Below the pieces are notes generated by a model that did no database searches, was not told where the DNA came from, and saw only the letters and a program-made list of their open reading frames with translations. From Caldilineaceae bacterium (lineage in GTDB: Bacteria > Chloroflexota > Anaerolineae > Caldilineales > Caldilineaceae): 64,000 nucleotides of DNA. The stretch lies in NCBI GenBank assembly GCA_026708085.1, contig JAPOVP010000049.1, positions 124,001 to 188,000 on the forward strand, read 5' to 3'. The position numbers and the translations under genes were made by a program. Position 1 is the stretch's first letter; each line of letters starts with the position of its first letter. This document shows positions 45,764 to 54,550 of the stretch, piece by piece.

Positions 45764-46828
45764 TCAAATCTGGTTACCTTGATCGATTTCAGGCGTCGTA
45801 TCCATCACTGCCTCTGCTTCTTCCATGACTCTCGGCAAAAACGCCAAGACCTCCCTGCTGCGGGCCTCCAGATCAGTGACCGATGCGATCCCAAGGTCGC
45901 TCAGCATCGACAGGTAGCCCTGTTGCAGCCTGTCTCCAACGTCGTCGCAACCGTTGAAGGCGAGAATCCACTGGCAGCGTGAATAAGTTGCAACAATCCA
46001 GAATACTGCTTCACGATGATGCCCTTGTTCAATCAGCTCCCGACTGCCACCGATGGCGACCCTGCGTGCCGCTGCACTGATATCTCCTGCATACGGAAAA
46101 TCCTCTTTGGGTAGGCATTTGGCCCGTTCAAACGCTCTGGCGACCGCCTCCAAATGCCCAGAAGCCTGGTTCCGGCTCCAATCGGCGCACCCCAGAAGGT
46201 GCAGCAATTGCTCGTGAAATCCCGGTCTGTCTTGTTCAAAGAGAAGGTCACGGACCTCCACGTATCTGCGCCTGACCGTCGGTGCCCGTAGTCCCGCCAG
46301 TAGCAGAATGAGAGCCGTCAGGCTGGTCCCGAACAGCCAGGCAGTAACCCTTTCGTGCAGCGCCGCCGACCTGTTCGGCGTTTGTAACCGGGCCGAAGCC
46401 GTCGCCGCCGCCGCCTTGCACCGTCGCTGCACCCACAGCCTGGAGGCATACCTCCCGCTTACTTCCCTCTGCAACCGCTCCAGGCGACCCGAGGGATCGG
46501 TAACGATCTTCATCACTCTGGTCCCACCCGCGAGATGAGGATCTCCAAGGACAGTCTCGGCTGAGAAAATCCTGTCCGGCGCCTCAAACGACACATCCAG
46601 CAAGACGCCGCAGTAACTGAACTTGCCAGGTTTTCGTGGCGGAGGTTGCGCCAGCACAACCGTAACGTCCACGTCGGAACTTCCCGGCAGCGGCTTTTCG
46701 TCATCGAGAGTCGTGACCGAACCGGTAATGTATGCCCCCTCCAGGCCGGGCAGTTTAACTCCTTCCCGGCGCACCCACGTTTCCGCCGCAAGCTTGGCTT
46801 CCCCCACTAGCAAGACTCTCTCCTTCAC
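45764..46828 (-). CDS. Nucleotidyltransferase-domain protein of unknown substrate
   Basis: The 354-residue protein has the polymerase-beta-type nucleotidyltransferase signature in its first 60 residues: G36-S37, then PLPGSSDVDVTVVLA, with two metal-binding Asp (D52 and D54). The rest is helical, with a hydrophobic segment near 165-180. It does not match tRNA nucleotidyltransferase or known aminoglycoside-adenylating enzymes by eye. Such proteins are sometimes minimal antitoxin or resistance enzymes, but nothing here shows that. It stands alone on the minus strand, 43 bp upstream of the oxidase gene. Confidence 0.75.
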   Translation of the reverse strand: MKERVLLVGEAKLAAETWVRREGVKLPGLEGAYITGSVTTLDDEKPLPGSSDVDVTVVLAQPPPRKPGKFSYCGVLLDVSFEAPDRIFSAETVLGDPHLAGGTRVMKIVTDPSGRLERLQREVSGRYASRLWVQRRCKAAAATASARLQTPNRSAALHERVTAWLFGTSLTALILLLAGLRAPTVRRRYVEVRDLLFEQDRPGFHEQLLHLLGCADWSRNQASGHLEAVARAFERAKCLPKEDFPYAGDISAAARRVAIGGSRELIEQGHHREAVFWIVATYSRCQWILAFNGCDDVGDRLQQGYLSMLSDLGIASVTDLEARSREVLAFLPRVMEEAEAVMDTTPEIDQGNQI

Positions 46829-47142
46829 TTGCTTCTGCCAGCTCTGCGATATACACCTTTTCTGATGCAGATATACGGTTCTGCCGCTATGCCGGCCCCG
46901 AGAGCCGCTTCAATTTACCATAGTTGGCATCTTCAAGAAAGCCTCCAGGGGTCATCCAACTACCTCTTTTCGCACAATGCAGGGCGAGCAAATTGGCCTT
47001 GGTACGTTCGGCGTTTAAGATAAAGTTGTCACTTGAAAAAACTGCAAGAGAGTGAATCGTTTCCCAGCTGGCTCATCGCAAACAGATGGAGGAGGGCCGA
47101 CTACCTCCTCTTGGAATCCACGATCCGGACGAGATCAGTCCA
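46829..47142 (+). other. Intergenic region with a possible SDR-gene promoter
   Basis: No gene is seen in these 314 bases between divergent genes. TTGGCC (46993-46998) and TAAGAT (47016-47021) are 17 bases apart and may drive the SDR gene, leaving a leader of about 115 bases. Confidence 0.4.
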
Positions 47143-48081
47143 ATGTCACAGAAATGGTCCAGCACTGACATCCCCGATCAGACCGGCCGCACCGTTTTGG
47201 TTACTGGCGGCAACAGCGGCCTGGGCTTTCACACCTGCCGCATGCTGGCCGCAAAAGGGGCACGCGTTCTACTGGCAAGCCGCTCCTCTCAGCGCGGCGA
47301 TCAGGCCAGAGCGGAAATCCTTCAGGCTGTCCCCGACGCGCGGCTGGAGGTCATCTCCCTCGACCTGGCCGACCTGGACTCTGTGCGTCTCTGCGCTGAC
47401 AACCTCCTGTCCGGCCTGGACAGCCTCCACGTCCTCATGAACAATGCCGGCGTCATGGCCATTCCGCGTCAGGAGACTACACAGGGATTTGAGCGGCAGT
47501 TTGGCGTCAATCACCTCGGCCATTTTGCTCTGACCGGCGCATTGCTTCCTCTCCTGCTGAAAACGCCGGCCAGCCGTATCGTCAACGTCAGCAGCATGGC
47601 CCACCGTAGCGGCCGCATGAACTTCAGCGATCTTCACGGTCAGCGAAAATACAGCCCTTTCGGCGCCTATTCCCAGAGCAAGTTGGCCAATCTCCTCTTC
47701 ACCCTCGAACTGCAGCGCCGGCTCGAATCCAATGGTGCCAGCACGATCTGCGTTTCCGCCCATCCTGGCTTTTCCGCGACAAATCTGCAATATGTCGCGG
47801 CGAAAGAGAAAGGGTCCGCCATCGAACTGATTCTTATGCGGATTCTGAACGCGCTTTTCTCGCAGAGTGCAGAGCAGGGCGCATTGCCGCAACTGTACGC
47901 CGCCACCGCGCACGATGTCAGCGGAGGCGACTACACAGGGCCGGACGGTTGGATGCAGATGCGCGGGTTTCCAGTGAAGCACCAGGCCAAAGAAACAGCC
48001 TATGACTCTGCAGTGGCGCAGGAGTTGTGGCGCTTGTCAGTTGAATTGACCGGGGAGCCTTTCGATCAGCTGCAAGACTAA
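47143..48081 (+). CDS. Short-chain dehydrogenase/reductase (retinol dehydrogenase-like)
   Basis: The 312-residue protein is a classical SDR: cofactor motif TVLVTGGNSGLGFHTCR, LMNNAGVMAIP, GFERQFGVNHLGHFALTG, and the catalytic YSQSK with an upstream Ser in VNVSSMAHRSG. It ends with a C-terminal segment like RDH/WW-domain-type SDRs, VSAHPGFSATNLQ. It uses NAD(P) for oxidation or reduction of an unknown alcohol. ATG 47143 is preferred to the first in-frame start at 47086 because the earlier residues have no family similarity. Confidence 0.9.
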   Translation: MSQKWSSTDIPDQTGRTVLVTGGNSGLGFHTCRMLAAKGARVLLASRSSQRGDQARAEILQAVPDARLEVISLDLADLDSVRLCADNLLSGLDSLHVLMNNAGVMAIPRQETTQGFERQFGVNHLGHFALTGALLPLLLKTPASRIVNVSSMAHRSGRMNFSDLHGQRKYSPFGAYSQSKLANLLFTLELQRRLESNGASTICVSAHPGFSATNLQYVAAKEKGSAIELILMRILNALFSQSAEQGALPQLYAATAHDVSGGDYTGPDGWMQMRGFPVKHQAKETAYDSAVAQELWRLSVELTGEPFDQLQD

Positions 48082-48160
48082 CATCGAAATAAGCCTGTCT
48101 TCCTGACCAGGCTTGTTCGTTCGCTCCCATTGAATCCATCAAGTTGTCGGAGGCAAACCG

Positions 48161-48655
48161 ATGTCGACCCTTTCCCCAAGCTGGCAACTGTTCATCGACC
48201 AGCACCCCCAGTGCATGAGAGTACTGCGCCAGTTGAGTAACCTGAACTGGTACCAGACCGGCGGCTGGTCATCCTTCATCGGCCCCTACCATGCCGGCAT
48301 CTATATGCAGGTCGCCAAAGGCAACTGGTACAACTACGGCCTGGACGGAATCCACTTTGAGTTCGGGTTGACACAGGATAACCTCGACTCGAAGACCCTT
48401 TCCGTCGATCTGCACGTCTGCCACAAGAATCTTTTTGACCGTGAACAGTTCAACTCCCATACCGTTGACAGAATGGAGGAGGTAGTGAATGGGTGGGGAG
48501 TTGACGGGACCCGATTCTCGCGCACCAACCTGACCGAGCGGTTGAGCCTTCCCGTACGCTTTACGAAAACGGGATTCGGCAAGCAGGTTGCCGCAGCACT
48601 CACCCAGATGAGCGAATTAGCGCCGATCATCGACGACGGCCTGAACAGACTGTAG
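48161..48655 (+). CDS. Hypothetical soluble protein (164 aa)
   Basis: The protein is rich in aromatic residues (WYQTGGWSSFIGPYHAGIYM, WYNYGLDGIHFEF) and has no signal or membrane segment. GGAGGC about eight bases before ATG 48161 supports the start. The reading frame has an ordinary composition and is followed at once by the HIT gene, so the gene is likely real. I recognise no family. A 17-bp direct duplication lies across its stop codon. Confidence 0.8.
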   Translation: MSTLSPSWQLFIDQHPQCMRVLRQLSNLNWYQTGGWSSFIGPYHAGIYMQVAKGNWYNYGLDGIHFEFGLTQDNLDSKTLSVDLHVCHKNLFDREQFNSHTVDRMEEVVNGWGVDGTRFSRTNLTERLSLPVRFTKTGFGKQVAAALTQMSELAPIIDDGLNRL

Positions 48656-48671
48656 GCCTGAACAGACTGTA
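48638..48671 (+). repeat. 17-bp tandem duplication across a stop codon
   Basis: GGCCTGAACAGACTGTA occurs twice head to tail (48638-48654, 48655-48671). The first copy plus the next G makes the TAG stop of the hypothetical gene. The second copy plus A makes a second in-register TAA. Confidence 0.85.
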
Positions 48672-48683
48672 AAGGACCCCCCA

Positions 48684-49157
48684 ATGTACAACCACGCGCC
48701 CCCGAACTATCTCTGCCCTTTCTGCACGGTTGCTTCCGGACAAGAACACGAAACCGTATACACTGTCGCCTCCGACATTGTGCTGCGCACCAATCTTGTA
48801 GTCGGCTTCATCTCTTCCCACTGGTGGCCCCGTAATCCTGGCCATGTCATCCTCATCCCTTGTGACCATTACGAAAACATCTACGATCTGCCGGACGAAT
48901 ACGGGACCGAAATCTTCCAGGCCAGCCGCCGCATCGCGCTGGCGATGAAGGCGGCCTACGGCTGCGAAGGCCTATCAACGCGTCAGCACAACGAACCCGC
49001 CGGTTATCAGGACGTGTGGCACTATCACCAGCACGTATTCCCCCGCTACGCCGGTGACGAACTCTACACTCGCTCCGCGGAAAGATTCCTGACCACGCCT
49101 TCACAGCGCCGTCCCTATGCAGAGAAGCTGAGGGTCGCACTGGCCCATGTGGATTGA
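48684..49157 (+). CDS. HIT family hydrolase
   Basis: The 157-residue protein has the histidine triad H113-Y-H115-Q-H117-V (VWHYHQHVFPR) and a C11-P-F-C14 pair at the N-terminus, like zinc-binding HIT proteins. HIT enzymes hydrolyse nucleotide phosphoramidates, dinucleoside polyphosphates or AMP conjugates. It follows the hypothetical gene by 28 bp and precedes the aminotransferase by 15 bp, so the three may be one transcript. Confidence 0.9.
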   Translation: MYNHAPPNYLCPFCTVASGQEHETVYTVASDIVLRTNLVVGFISSHWWPRNPGHVILIPCDHYENIYDLPDEYGTEIFQASRRIALAMKAAYGCEGLSTRQHNEPAGYQDVWHYHQHVFPRYAGDELYTRSAERFLTTPSQRRPYAEKLRVALAHVD

Positions 49158-49172
49158 TAGGATAATGCGTCA

Positions 49173-50330
49173 ATGACACTCTCTCTGCCCCTCTCCCAAC
49201 TCGCAGACCAATACCTTCTCGACCCCGGCGTCGTCTATCTCAATCACGGCAGCTTCGGAGCCGTGCCCCGACCCGTCTTCGAGAGCTATCAGCACTGGCA
49301 GAAAGAACTGGAGGCAAATCCCGTCATCTTTCTGGGAGGACGCCTTCCCGACCTGCTGTCCCATGCCAGGAAAAGGCTGGGCGCATTCATAAACGCAGCG
49401 CCAGACGATCTGACATTCGTACCAAACGTTACGTACGCCCTCAATATCGTAACCCGCTCTCTGGAACTGCGCGCCGGCGACGTCGTCCTGACCACAGATC
49501 ACGAGTACGGGGCAATCAATCGCGCCTGGCGCTTCAACTGCCTGAAGAGCGGTGCCGAGCTCGTAAGTCAGCAGATAGCTGTTCCCGTCACAGATCCCGC
49601 CGCAGTCGCCGAGCAGATCTGGACCGGTGTCGACGAGCGCACCAAAGTAATCGCCATGAGCCACATTACCTCGCCCAGCGCGCTGATTCTGCCCGTCGCC
49701 GAAATCTGCCGGCGGGCCAGGGACGCGGGAATCATCACCGTCGTCGACGGCGCCCATGCGCCCGGTCATCTGGATCTGGACATGGAAAAGATTGGGGCGG
49801 ATTTCTACGGCGGCAACTGCCACAAGTGGCTCAGCAGCGCCCGTGGGGCCGGCTTCCTCTACGCCCGGCCCGAACGACAGGACCTGCTCGAACCCCTCGT
49901 CGTCAGCCACGGATGGAACCGGGAAGCGCCCGGGGATTCCCGGTTCCAGGACTACTTCACATCGGTTGGAACGATCGACCCCGCCGCTTACCTGAGCGTG
50001 CCCGCCGCCATCGACTTCCAGGAGCAGAACGACTGGCCGCAAGTGCGTCAGGCCTGTCACCAACTCTTGCTGGAGAGCGAACGGCGCATACTTGAAATGT
50101 CCGGCCTGCCCCCAATCAGTCCTCAGTCAATGTGGGCGCAGATGCGGGTCGTCCTGCTTCCCGGCAAGATTGAAGCCTATCAGCGGCTCTGGGAGGAAGA
50201 CCGCATTATCATTCCCGTCGGCCAGCACGGCGGTCAGCCCGGAGTGCGCATCTCCGTCCAGGCCTACAACAGCCCCGACGACCTCGAAACCCTGATCCGG
50301 GCTTTGAAAAAGGGAGCCTCATCGTCCTGA
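49173..50330 (+). CDS. Class V aminotransferase family protein (isopenicillin N epimerase-like)
   Basis: The 385-residue PLP enzyme has YLNHGSFGAVPRPV near the start, ITVVDGAHAPGHLDLD with the pyridine-N-binding Asp (D192), and FYGGNCHKWLSSARGAGFLY, where K218 is the Schiff-base Lys. These fit the isopenicillin N epimerase/ergothioneine EgtE/kynureninase-like branch. Products could be an epimerised amino acid or a C-S lyase reaction. No ergothioneine gene partners are adjacent, so the substrate is open. It is convergent with the ABC permease. Confidence 0.9.
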   Translation: MTLSLPLSQLADQYLLDPGVVYLNHGSFGAVPRPVFESYQHWQKELEANPVIFLGGRLPDLLSHARKRLGAFINAAPDDLTFVPNVTYALNIVTRSLELRAGDVVLTTDHEYGAINRAWRFNCLKSGAELVSQQIAVPVTDPAAVAEQIWTGVDERTKVIAMSHITSPSALILPVAEICRRARDAGIITVVDGAHAPGHLDLDMEKIGADFYGGNCHKWLSSARGAGFLYARPERQDLLEPLVVSHGWNREAPGDSRFQDYFTSVGTIDPAAYLSVPAAIDFQEQNDWPQVRQACHQLLLESERRILEMSGLPPISPQSMWAQMRVVLLPGKIEAYQRLWEEDRIIIPVGQHGGQPGVRISVQAYNSPDDLETLIRALKKGASSS

Positions 50331-50365
50331 GCCCACTCACCTGCCCTTGCCTGCGGTTTCACCTT

Positions 50366-51592
50366 TCACGCATGCTTCAGGAGCCGTACAATTTCCAGGA
50401 TCCCGGGGCGCTTGCCGTACATCAGCATCCCCAGCCTGAACACCTTCGCCCCAAGCCACACGACCACCGGAATCGTAATCAGGAGAAGTATGATGCTTCC
50501 CGCTACGTCGAACCAGGGCACGTCAGCCAGCGGCAGCCGCAGCATCATCGTGGTCGGCGCCGTCAGCGGGAACCAGGAAAGGACACGCACCACCATCGCA
50601 TCCGGATTCGTCATGATCACGCCCGTCAACATCATCGGAATCGCCGCGATGAAAATGAAGATCCCGGTTATCTGTTGGCTCTCCTGAAAGCTGGATCCCA
50701 GCGTGCCGATGGCGGCAATCAGCACAGCGTAGACGCCGAAACCCAGAATGTAAAACACAAGTGCCAGCCCGAACACCTCCACACGCATAAGCAGCGGAAG
50801 CATGATGCCCGCCAACACGACCAGGCCGCCGCTCAGTCCGGCCGCAGACGCGATCCAAACCAGAATCTGCGTCAACCCCAGCGCGCCCAGGCCAACAACC
50901 TTGCCCGCCAGGAGCTGCTGGGGCGTCACGGAAGACAGGACAATCTCGATCACTCTGCTCGATTTCTCCTCGGCCACGCTGCGTACGAGATAGCCGGACG
51001 AAACGAAAATGGTTACCGCCAGCAGGATGCCAAACAGAAACGGCACGATAAATGACAGAATTTCGCCGGCCACACCACCGGAAGCCTGCGCCTGTTCTCC
51101 GATATACTCGACCTGCGCGTCATAGGGATCAATCAGTCGCGCCTGCAGCGTCTCGTCTCCAATCTCCTCGACCAGATGCGCAGTGAAAAATGCCCGTAGT
51201 CCGCTCGTCCCTGACCCGGAAAACCGGCTCCCCTCAGTGACAACAGTCACTTCCCCTTCTTGCCGGTACGTATCCGGCACGACTACGACCCTCTGCAGTT
51301 CGCCGCTTTCAAGGGCTGTCCGCGCTTCTGCCTCGTCTCCGTAGTGGACGTATTCTTCTTCAAAGCGGGGCAGTATAGGAGTGAACTCGCCCGATCGATC
51401 GACAACTGCAGTGACGTCCGAGCCGCTGTCAAACATGCGAACGATGGCCCCCCCGGCTTGTCGTCCGAAGAATAGACTCACGATCAGGGCGACGATCCCC
51501 AGCAGCGGTACGAGCGACGTGAAGATAATGAAGTCCGGCCGCCGAACATTTATCCAGTATTCATGTAGCGCTATAGTGAAGACCTTCCTCAT
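50366..51592 (-). CDS. ABC-2 type permease (NatB-like)
   Basis: The 408-residue protein has one N-terminal membrane helix (ARPDFIIFTSLVPLLGIVALIV-type), a soluble extracytoplasmic part of about 140 residues, then about five helices with SRVIEIVLSSVTPQQLLAGKVVGLGALGLTQI, the ABC-2 family EAA-like loop. The form matches NatB of the Na+ exporter NatAB and YhaP-like permeases. ATG 51592 is chosen over TTG 51601. Its partner ATPase gene lies 99 bp upstream on the same strand. Confidence 0.9.
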   Translation of the reverse strand: MRKVFTIALHEYWINVRRPDFIIFTSLVPLLGIVALIVSLFFGRQAGGAIVRMFDSGSDVTAVVDRSGEFTPILPRFEEEYVHYGDEAEARTALESGELQRVVVVPDTYRQEGEVTVVTEGSRFSGSGTSGLRAFFTAHLVEEIGDETLQARLIDPYDAQVEYIGEQAQASGGVAGEILSFIVPFLFGILLAVTIFVSSGYLVRSVAEEKSSRVIEIVLSSVTPQQLLAGKVVGLGALGLTQILVWIASAAGLSGGLVVLAGIMLPLLMRVEVFGLALVFYILGFGVYAVLIAAIGTLGSSFQESQQITGIFIFIAAIPMMLTGVIMTNPDAMVVRVLSWFPLTAPTTMMLRLPLADVPWFDVAGSIILLLITIPVVVWLGAKVFRLGMLMYGKRPGILEIVRLLKHA

Positions 51593-51691
51593 CGTTCCCA
51601 AGTCCTGTACCTATCCCCCAACTTTCCGCAACGCTCGGGGCGCATGTCGAAACAGTTGCCGAACACGCGCCAAACCAGGTTCTGTCAGAGT

Positions 51692-52597
51692 TCACCGCCC
51701 CGGTTGCGCATTCCCTTGAACCATTGCCACGAAAATATCGTTCAGTGGAACAGCTGCGCGCTGGAAACTCTCTATTTCCACGTTTCTTTCCACGAGCGTC
51801 GCCAGAAACTCCTGTGCCCCGATCCCATCCAGTGTGAACAGTGTGACTTCGCCCTGACGTTCGCTGCCGACCACGCCTGGAAGATCAGATGGCATTTCCG
51901 CAGCCCGCACTCGCACAGAATTCGGCGCAAAGTCCCGCTTGATCTCCTTCAGCGAACCATAGAGTAGGGCCCGACCTTCGTCTATTAGCAGAATGCGGTC
52001 GCAGAGTTCTTCGACCAGGTTCATCTGGTGCGCGCTCAACACGATAGTCTTCCCTTCGCTGACCAGTGAGCGCATTAAACTTTTGATCATCTCAACGTTG
52101 ACCGGGTCCAATCCTTGAAAGGGTTCGTCCAGAATCAGGAGTTCCGGATCGTGAATCAGGCACGCAATAAACTGTACCTTTTGCTGCATCCCTCTGCTCA
52201 ACTCTTTGACCCGCTTGCCACTCCATTCCCCCAGTTCGACTCTCTCCAACAACGCGAGTGCCCTGTCCCTAGCCGTCGCACCGTCAACGCCCTTGAGCCG
52301 TCCCAGATAGACCAGCACCTCCAGCACCCTCTGGTCCCGATACAGCCCTCGTTCCTCCGGCAGATAACCCACCCGTTCCCTGCTCTCTCCCGGCCTCCCG
52401 CCCAGCAGTTCAACCTCACCAGAGTCGGCCTTGAAGATATCCATCAGAATACGGATCGTGCTCGTCTTCCCTGCTCCGTTGGGACCGAGCAAACCGAAAG
52501 CCTCGCCCTGCCCAACTTCAAACGACAGGTCATCTACAGCCACGTGGACCCCATACCGCTTACATAGACTGCGAGCCGACAAAACTGATTCAGTCAT
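51692..52597 (-). CDS. ABC transporter ATPase (NatA-like)
   Basis: The 301-residue protein has Walker A GLLGPNGAGKTSTIRIL, signature ELSRGMQQKVQF, Walker B LLILDEPFQGLDP and switch LSAHQM. In the last motif the usual His-Asp is His-Gln, which matches NatA/YhaQ types. A C-terminal domain of about 80 residues follows. With the permease at 50366-51592 it forms an ABC exporter. ATG 52597 is used because GGGAATC precedes it and the frame upstream is not conserved. Confidence 0.92.
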   Translation of the reverse strand: MTESVLSARSLCKRYGVHVAVDDLSFEVGQGEAFGLLGPNGAGKTSTIRILMDIFKADSGEVELLGGRPGESRERVGYLPEERGLYRDQRVLEVLVYLGRLKGVDGATARDRALALLERVELGEWSGKRVKELSRGMQQKVQFIACLIHDPELLILDEPFQGLDPVNVEMIKSLMRSLVSEGKTIVLSAHQMNLVEELCDRILLIDEGRALLYGSLKEIKRDFAPNSVRVRAAEMPSDLPGVVGSERQGEVTLFTLDGIGAQEFLATLVERNVEIESFQRAAVPLNDIFVAMVQGNAQPGR

Positions 52598-52969
52598 AGC
52601 GATTCCCAAGACATTTTTGACAACCCTAAAGAGATGCAGCGACTGCATCCTGGCATAGTTCCGGACTTTGTGCCAAGGGCCCGTTGACCTCTACAGTTTC
52701 TGCACCTATTATCAAATACGTACGCACAGACAGTTGGTTTCGAACTCACTGGCCTGACTTTCTCGGCGAAAACGCTGCTTATTGGATCCGGGCATCGTAG
52801 ATTCAGATGGCCCCACCTTGTGGCGTCCTGCTTGGGCTGAATTGGCGTTCGAATCCACACGAAGTGTACCTGCTTGCAGTTTAGAGAGTCTAGGAACTGG
52901 GGACGGAAGGATATACAAGAAATGGTGTCTGCAAAGTACCTGCCAAATGGCGATCATGATTCAGCGCGG
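52598..52969 (+). other. Gene-free stretch upstream of the NatA-like gene
   Basis: No coding frame or clear structure is seen. The promoter of the ABC pair should lie here on the minus strand but is not obvious. Repeat copy B begins at its end. Confidence 0.45.
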
Positions 52970-53650
52970 CGAAAGGTGATTCTTCCTCTTCCTCCTGTTC
53001 GCACCTGCCACCCACCAGTCCTTGCGTTCACTGACCACTGACTGCTGACCACTGACTACTGTAGTTGGGCGGTCGGGCCTTCGGCCCTCCCTTGTGCGGG
53101 GGCTCCGCCCCCGCAACGCCCCCCGTCCTACAGCATGCCTAAACGACCTGGTGTAGACATCAGTGACACGTGCCCATTCGAAAGAGTTTCGCGAAACCAC
53201 TCCCGCCAGTCACATCAAATCCCCGTAGGGGCAGACCTTGCACCTGCCCTCGCATCGCCTCCCCCTCCGACTCCCCAATCCCCTCAACCCTCCTGCAGGG
53301 GCAGGCCTTGTGCCTGCCCTCGCCTCGCCAACCGCTCGAACTCTCCAATCCCCTCAACCCTCCCGTAGGGGCAGGCCTTGTGCCTGCCCTCGTACCGTCA
53401 ACCGCCCGGACGCCGCTGTCCCCTCAACCCCCCTGTAAGGGCAGGCCTTGTGCCTGCCCTCGCCTCGCCTCCCGCTCGAACTCCCCAATTCTGTCAGACC
53501 TCCTGTTGGGTCAAGCCTTATTCCTGCCCTATGCCTTAATGAAAAGCAGCAAACCATTCCTGCCGTCCCCGGCATCATTCCCTCGCCAGACTGCCTCCAC
53601 CCCAAATCTGGAATCCACCCTTCATGACAGGGCAAACGCTTCAAAAACAG
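52970..53650 (+). repeat. Compound intergenic repeat element, copy B, with expanded core array
   Basis: The left unit (53067-53220) matches copy A at 43371-43545, including GGGCGGTCGGGCC, the CGGGGGCTCCGCCCCCG palindrome, GACCTGGTGT and CGAAAGAGTTTCGC. The core array follows (53221-53540). The right unit (about 53559-53640) matches 43639-43705. Length differs between the copies mainly by the number of core units. No protein is encoded. The element is probably a non-autonomous interspersed repeat. Confidence 0.75.
53221..53540 (+). repeat. 70-bp tandem array with palindromic cores
   Basis: Units start at 53221, 53291, 53361, 53431 and 53511; the first four steps are 70, 70, 70 and 80 bp. Each unit has a palindromic core (GGGGCAGGCCTTGTGCCTGCCC) and a conserved flank (CCGCTCGAACTC, CCAATCCCCTCAACCC). 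Because the flanks are conserved too, this is a tandem repeat and not a CRISPR. The fifth unit is degenerate. Confidence 0.9.
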
Positions 53651-53855
53651 TGATATAATAGCCCTGAGACCACTTACGAATTGGCATTGCTGAAAGCGTG
53701 TCATCATGAAGCTGTGACTCCCGCAAGCTGGGAATCTGAAGGCCAAGCAAGGCCCGTGCAAGTCTGTGAACTGCCCATAACCCGACGAAAACAGTGAGGG
53801 ATCGTGCTCGAAGTCAAGCGCAGGAGACCAAAACAAGGAAAACTGCCCGCTCTGA

Positions 53856-53891
53856 CCCGACATAACCCGACCCAAACCGTCCGGACCCGAC
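53856..53891 (+). repeat. Small CCCGAC array (10-bp register)
   Basis: CCCGAC occurs at 53856, 53866 and 53886, that is at steps of 10 and 20 bp. It is a lesser version of the array at 54051-54110 and shares its register. Confidence 0.65.
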
Positions 53892-54050
53892 GCCCTGCCC
53901 CACATCGCCAGCTCACCGGCATGAATCTGTCGCCTGTTAGAGCAGTGGATGAGCATCTTTGAGAACTTGCCAGAACCGGGAGCAGGCTCCGGACGCGCAA
54001 AAACTGATGCAAAAGCGTAACGACAACAAGAACCAGAGAAAAAAATTTCG

Positions 54051-54110
54051 CCCGACTTCACCCGACTTCGCCCGACTTTTGCCGACTTGACCCGACATGA
54101 CCCGACACTT
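54051..54110 (+). repeat. Six phased decamers, (C/G)CCGACTTCA type
   Basis: Six consecutive 10-bp units start at 54051, 54061, 54071, 54081, 54091 and 54101. Each begins CCCGAC (one GCCGAC), and the last four bases vary (TTCA, TTCG, TTTT, TTGA, ATGA, ACTT). An A-rich tract precedes them. The 10-bp step places all units on nearly one face of the helix. No gene spans the region; the minus-strand frame reads as a repetitive Ser/Gly/Lys peptide. Confidence 0.85.
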
Positions 54111-54252
54111 GAGGCCAATCTCGACCCACCATTTCACCGGATGCACAACTCTTGTACATCTGTCGTTTGACCTCGTACGCGCCCACGCGCGCCGGCGAAT
54201 CCCTCATCACAGCCCATCGAACAGATTTCATGTACTGTAGTATAGACATCAC

Positions 54253-54288
54253 GCAAACACTCGTAAACACTCGTAAACTCTCGTCCAA
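54253..54288 (+). repeat. Second phased decamer array (TCGTAAACAC type)
   Basis: GCAAACAC, TCGTAAACAC, TCGTAAACTC and TCGTCCAACG follow one another at 10-bp steps (54253-54288). The sequence is unrelated to the CCCGAC decamers but has the same period, about 150-200 bp downstream of them. Confidence 0.7.
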
Positions 54289-54550
54289 CGCACACACGAG
54301 AAAGCCAGTGAACCACCATCAAGACTAACGGTTAACGATGAATGAAATGCGCACATCAGCCCCGGAAGCTTTCATGCGCAGCATAACTTGACAGTTTTGC
54401 GCGGCATAGCCCTCAACCTCTTACGCAGACGGAAAAAGCCCGGAACCGGTGTAGCCGCCATACGAAGACGACCCGGTTGGAAAGCTGACTATGTCCCGAA
54501 AGAATTCTCCCAGTGAGACGCGAACGCCCTGACTGTGACTTCGTCACCTC
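54289..54550 (+). other. Gene-free stretch before the mtnA promoter
   Basis: No gene or clear structure is seen here between the second decamer array and the promoter at 54551. Confidence 0.5.

Noticed and set aside
50372..51055. 227-codon plus-strand ORF
   Set aside because: It is antisense to the NatB-like permease, and its sequence is rich in His, Arg and Gln as expected from an antisense frame.
53221..53540. CRISPR-like array of palindromic repeats
   Set aside because: The sequences between cores are conserved, not unique, and the period is a constant 70 bp. No cas gene is present. It is a tandem repeat.
53856..54110. Replication origin or DnaA-box array
   Set aside because: The decamers do not match the DnaA box, and no dnaA, dnaN or partition gene is nearby.
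53354..54118. 254-codon minus-strand ORF and shorter relatives
   Set aside because: The frame reads through the 70-bp and decamer repeats as low-complexity peptide, with no ribosome binding site or domain.
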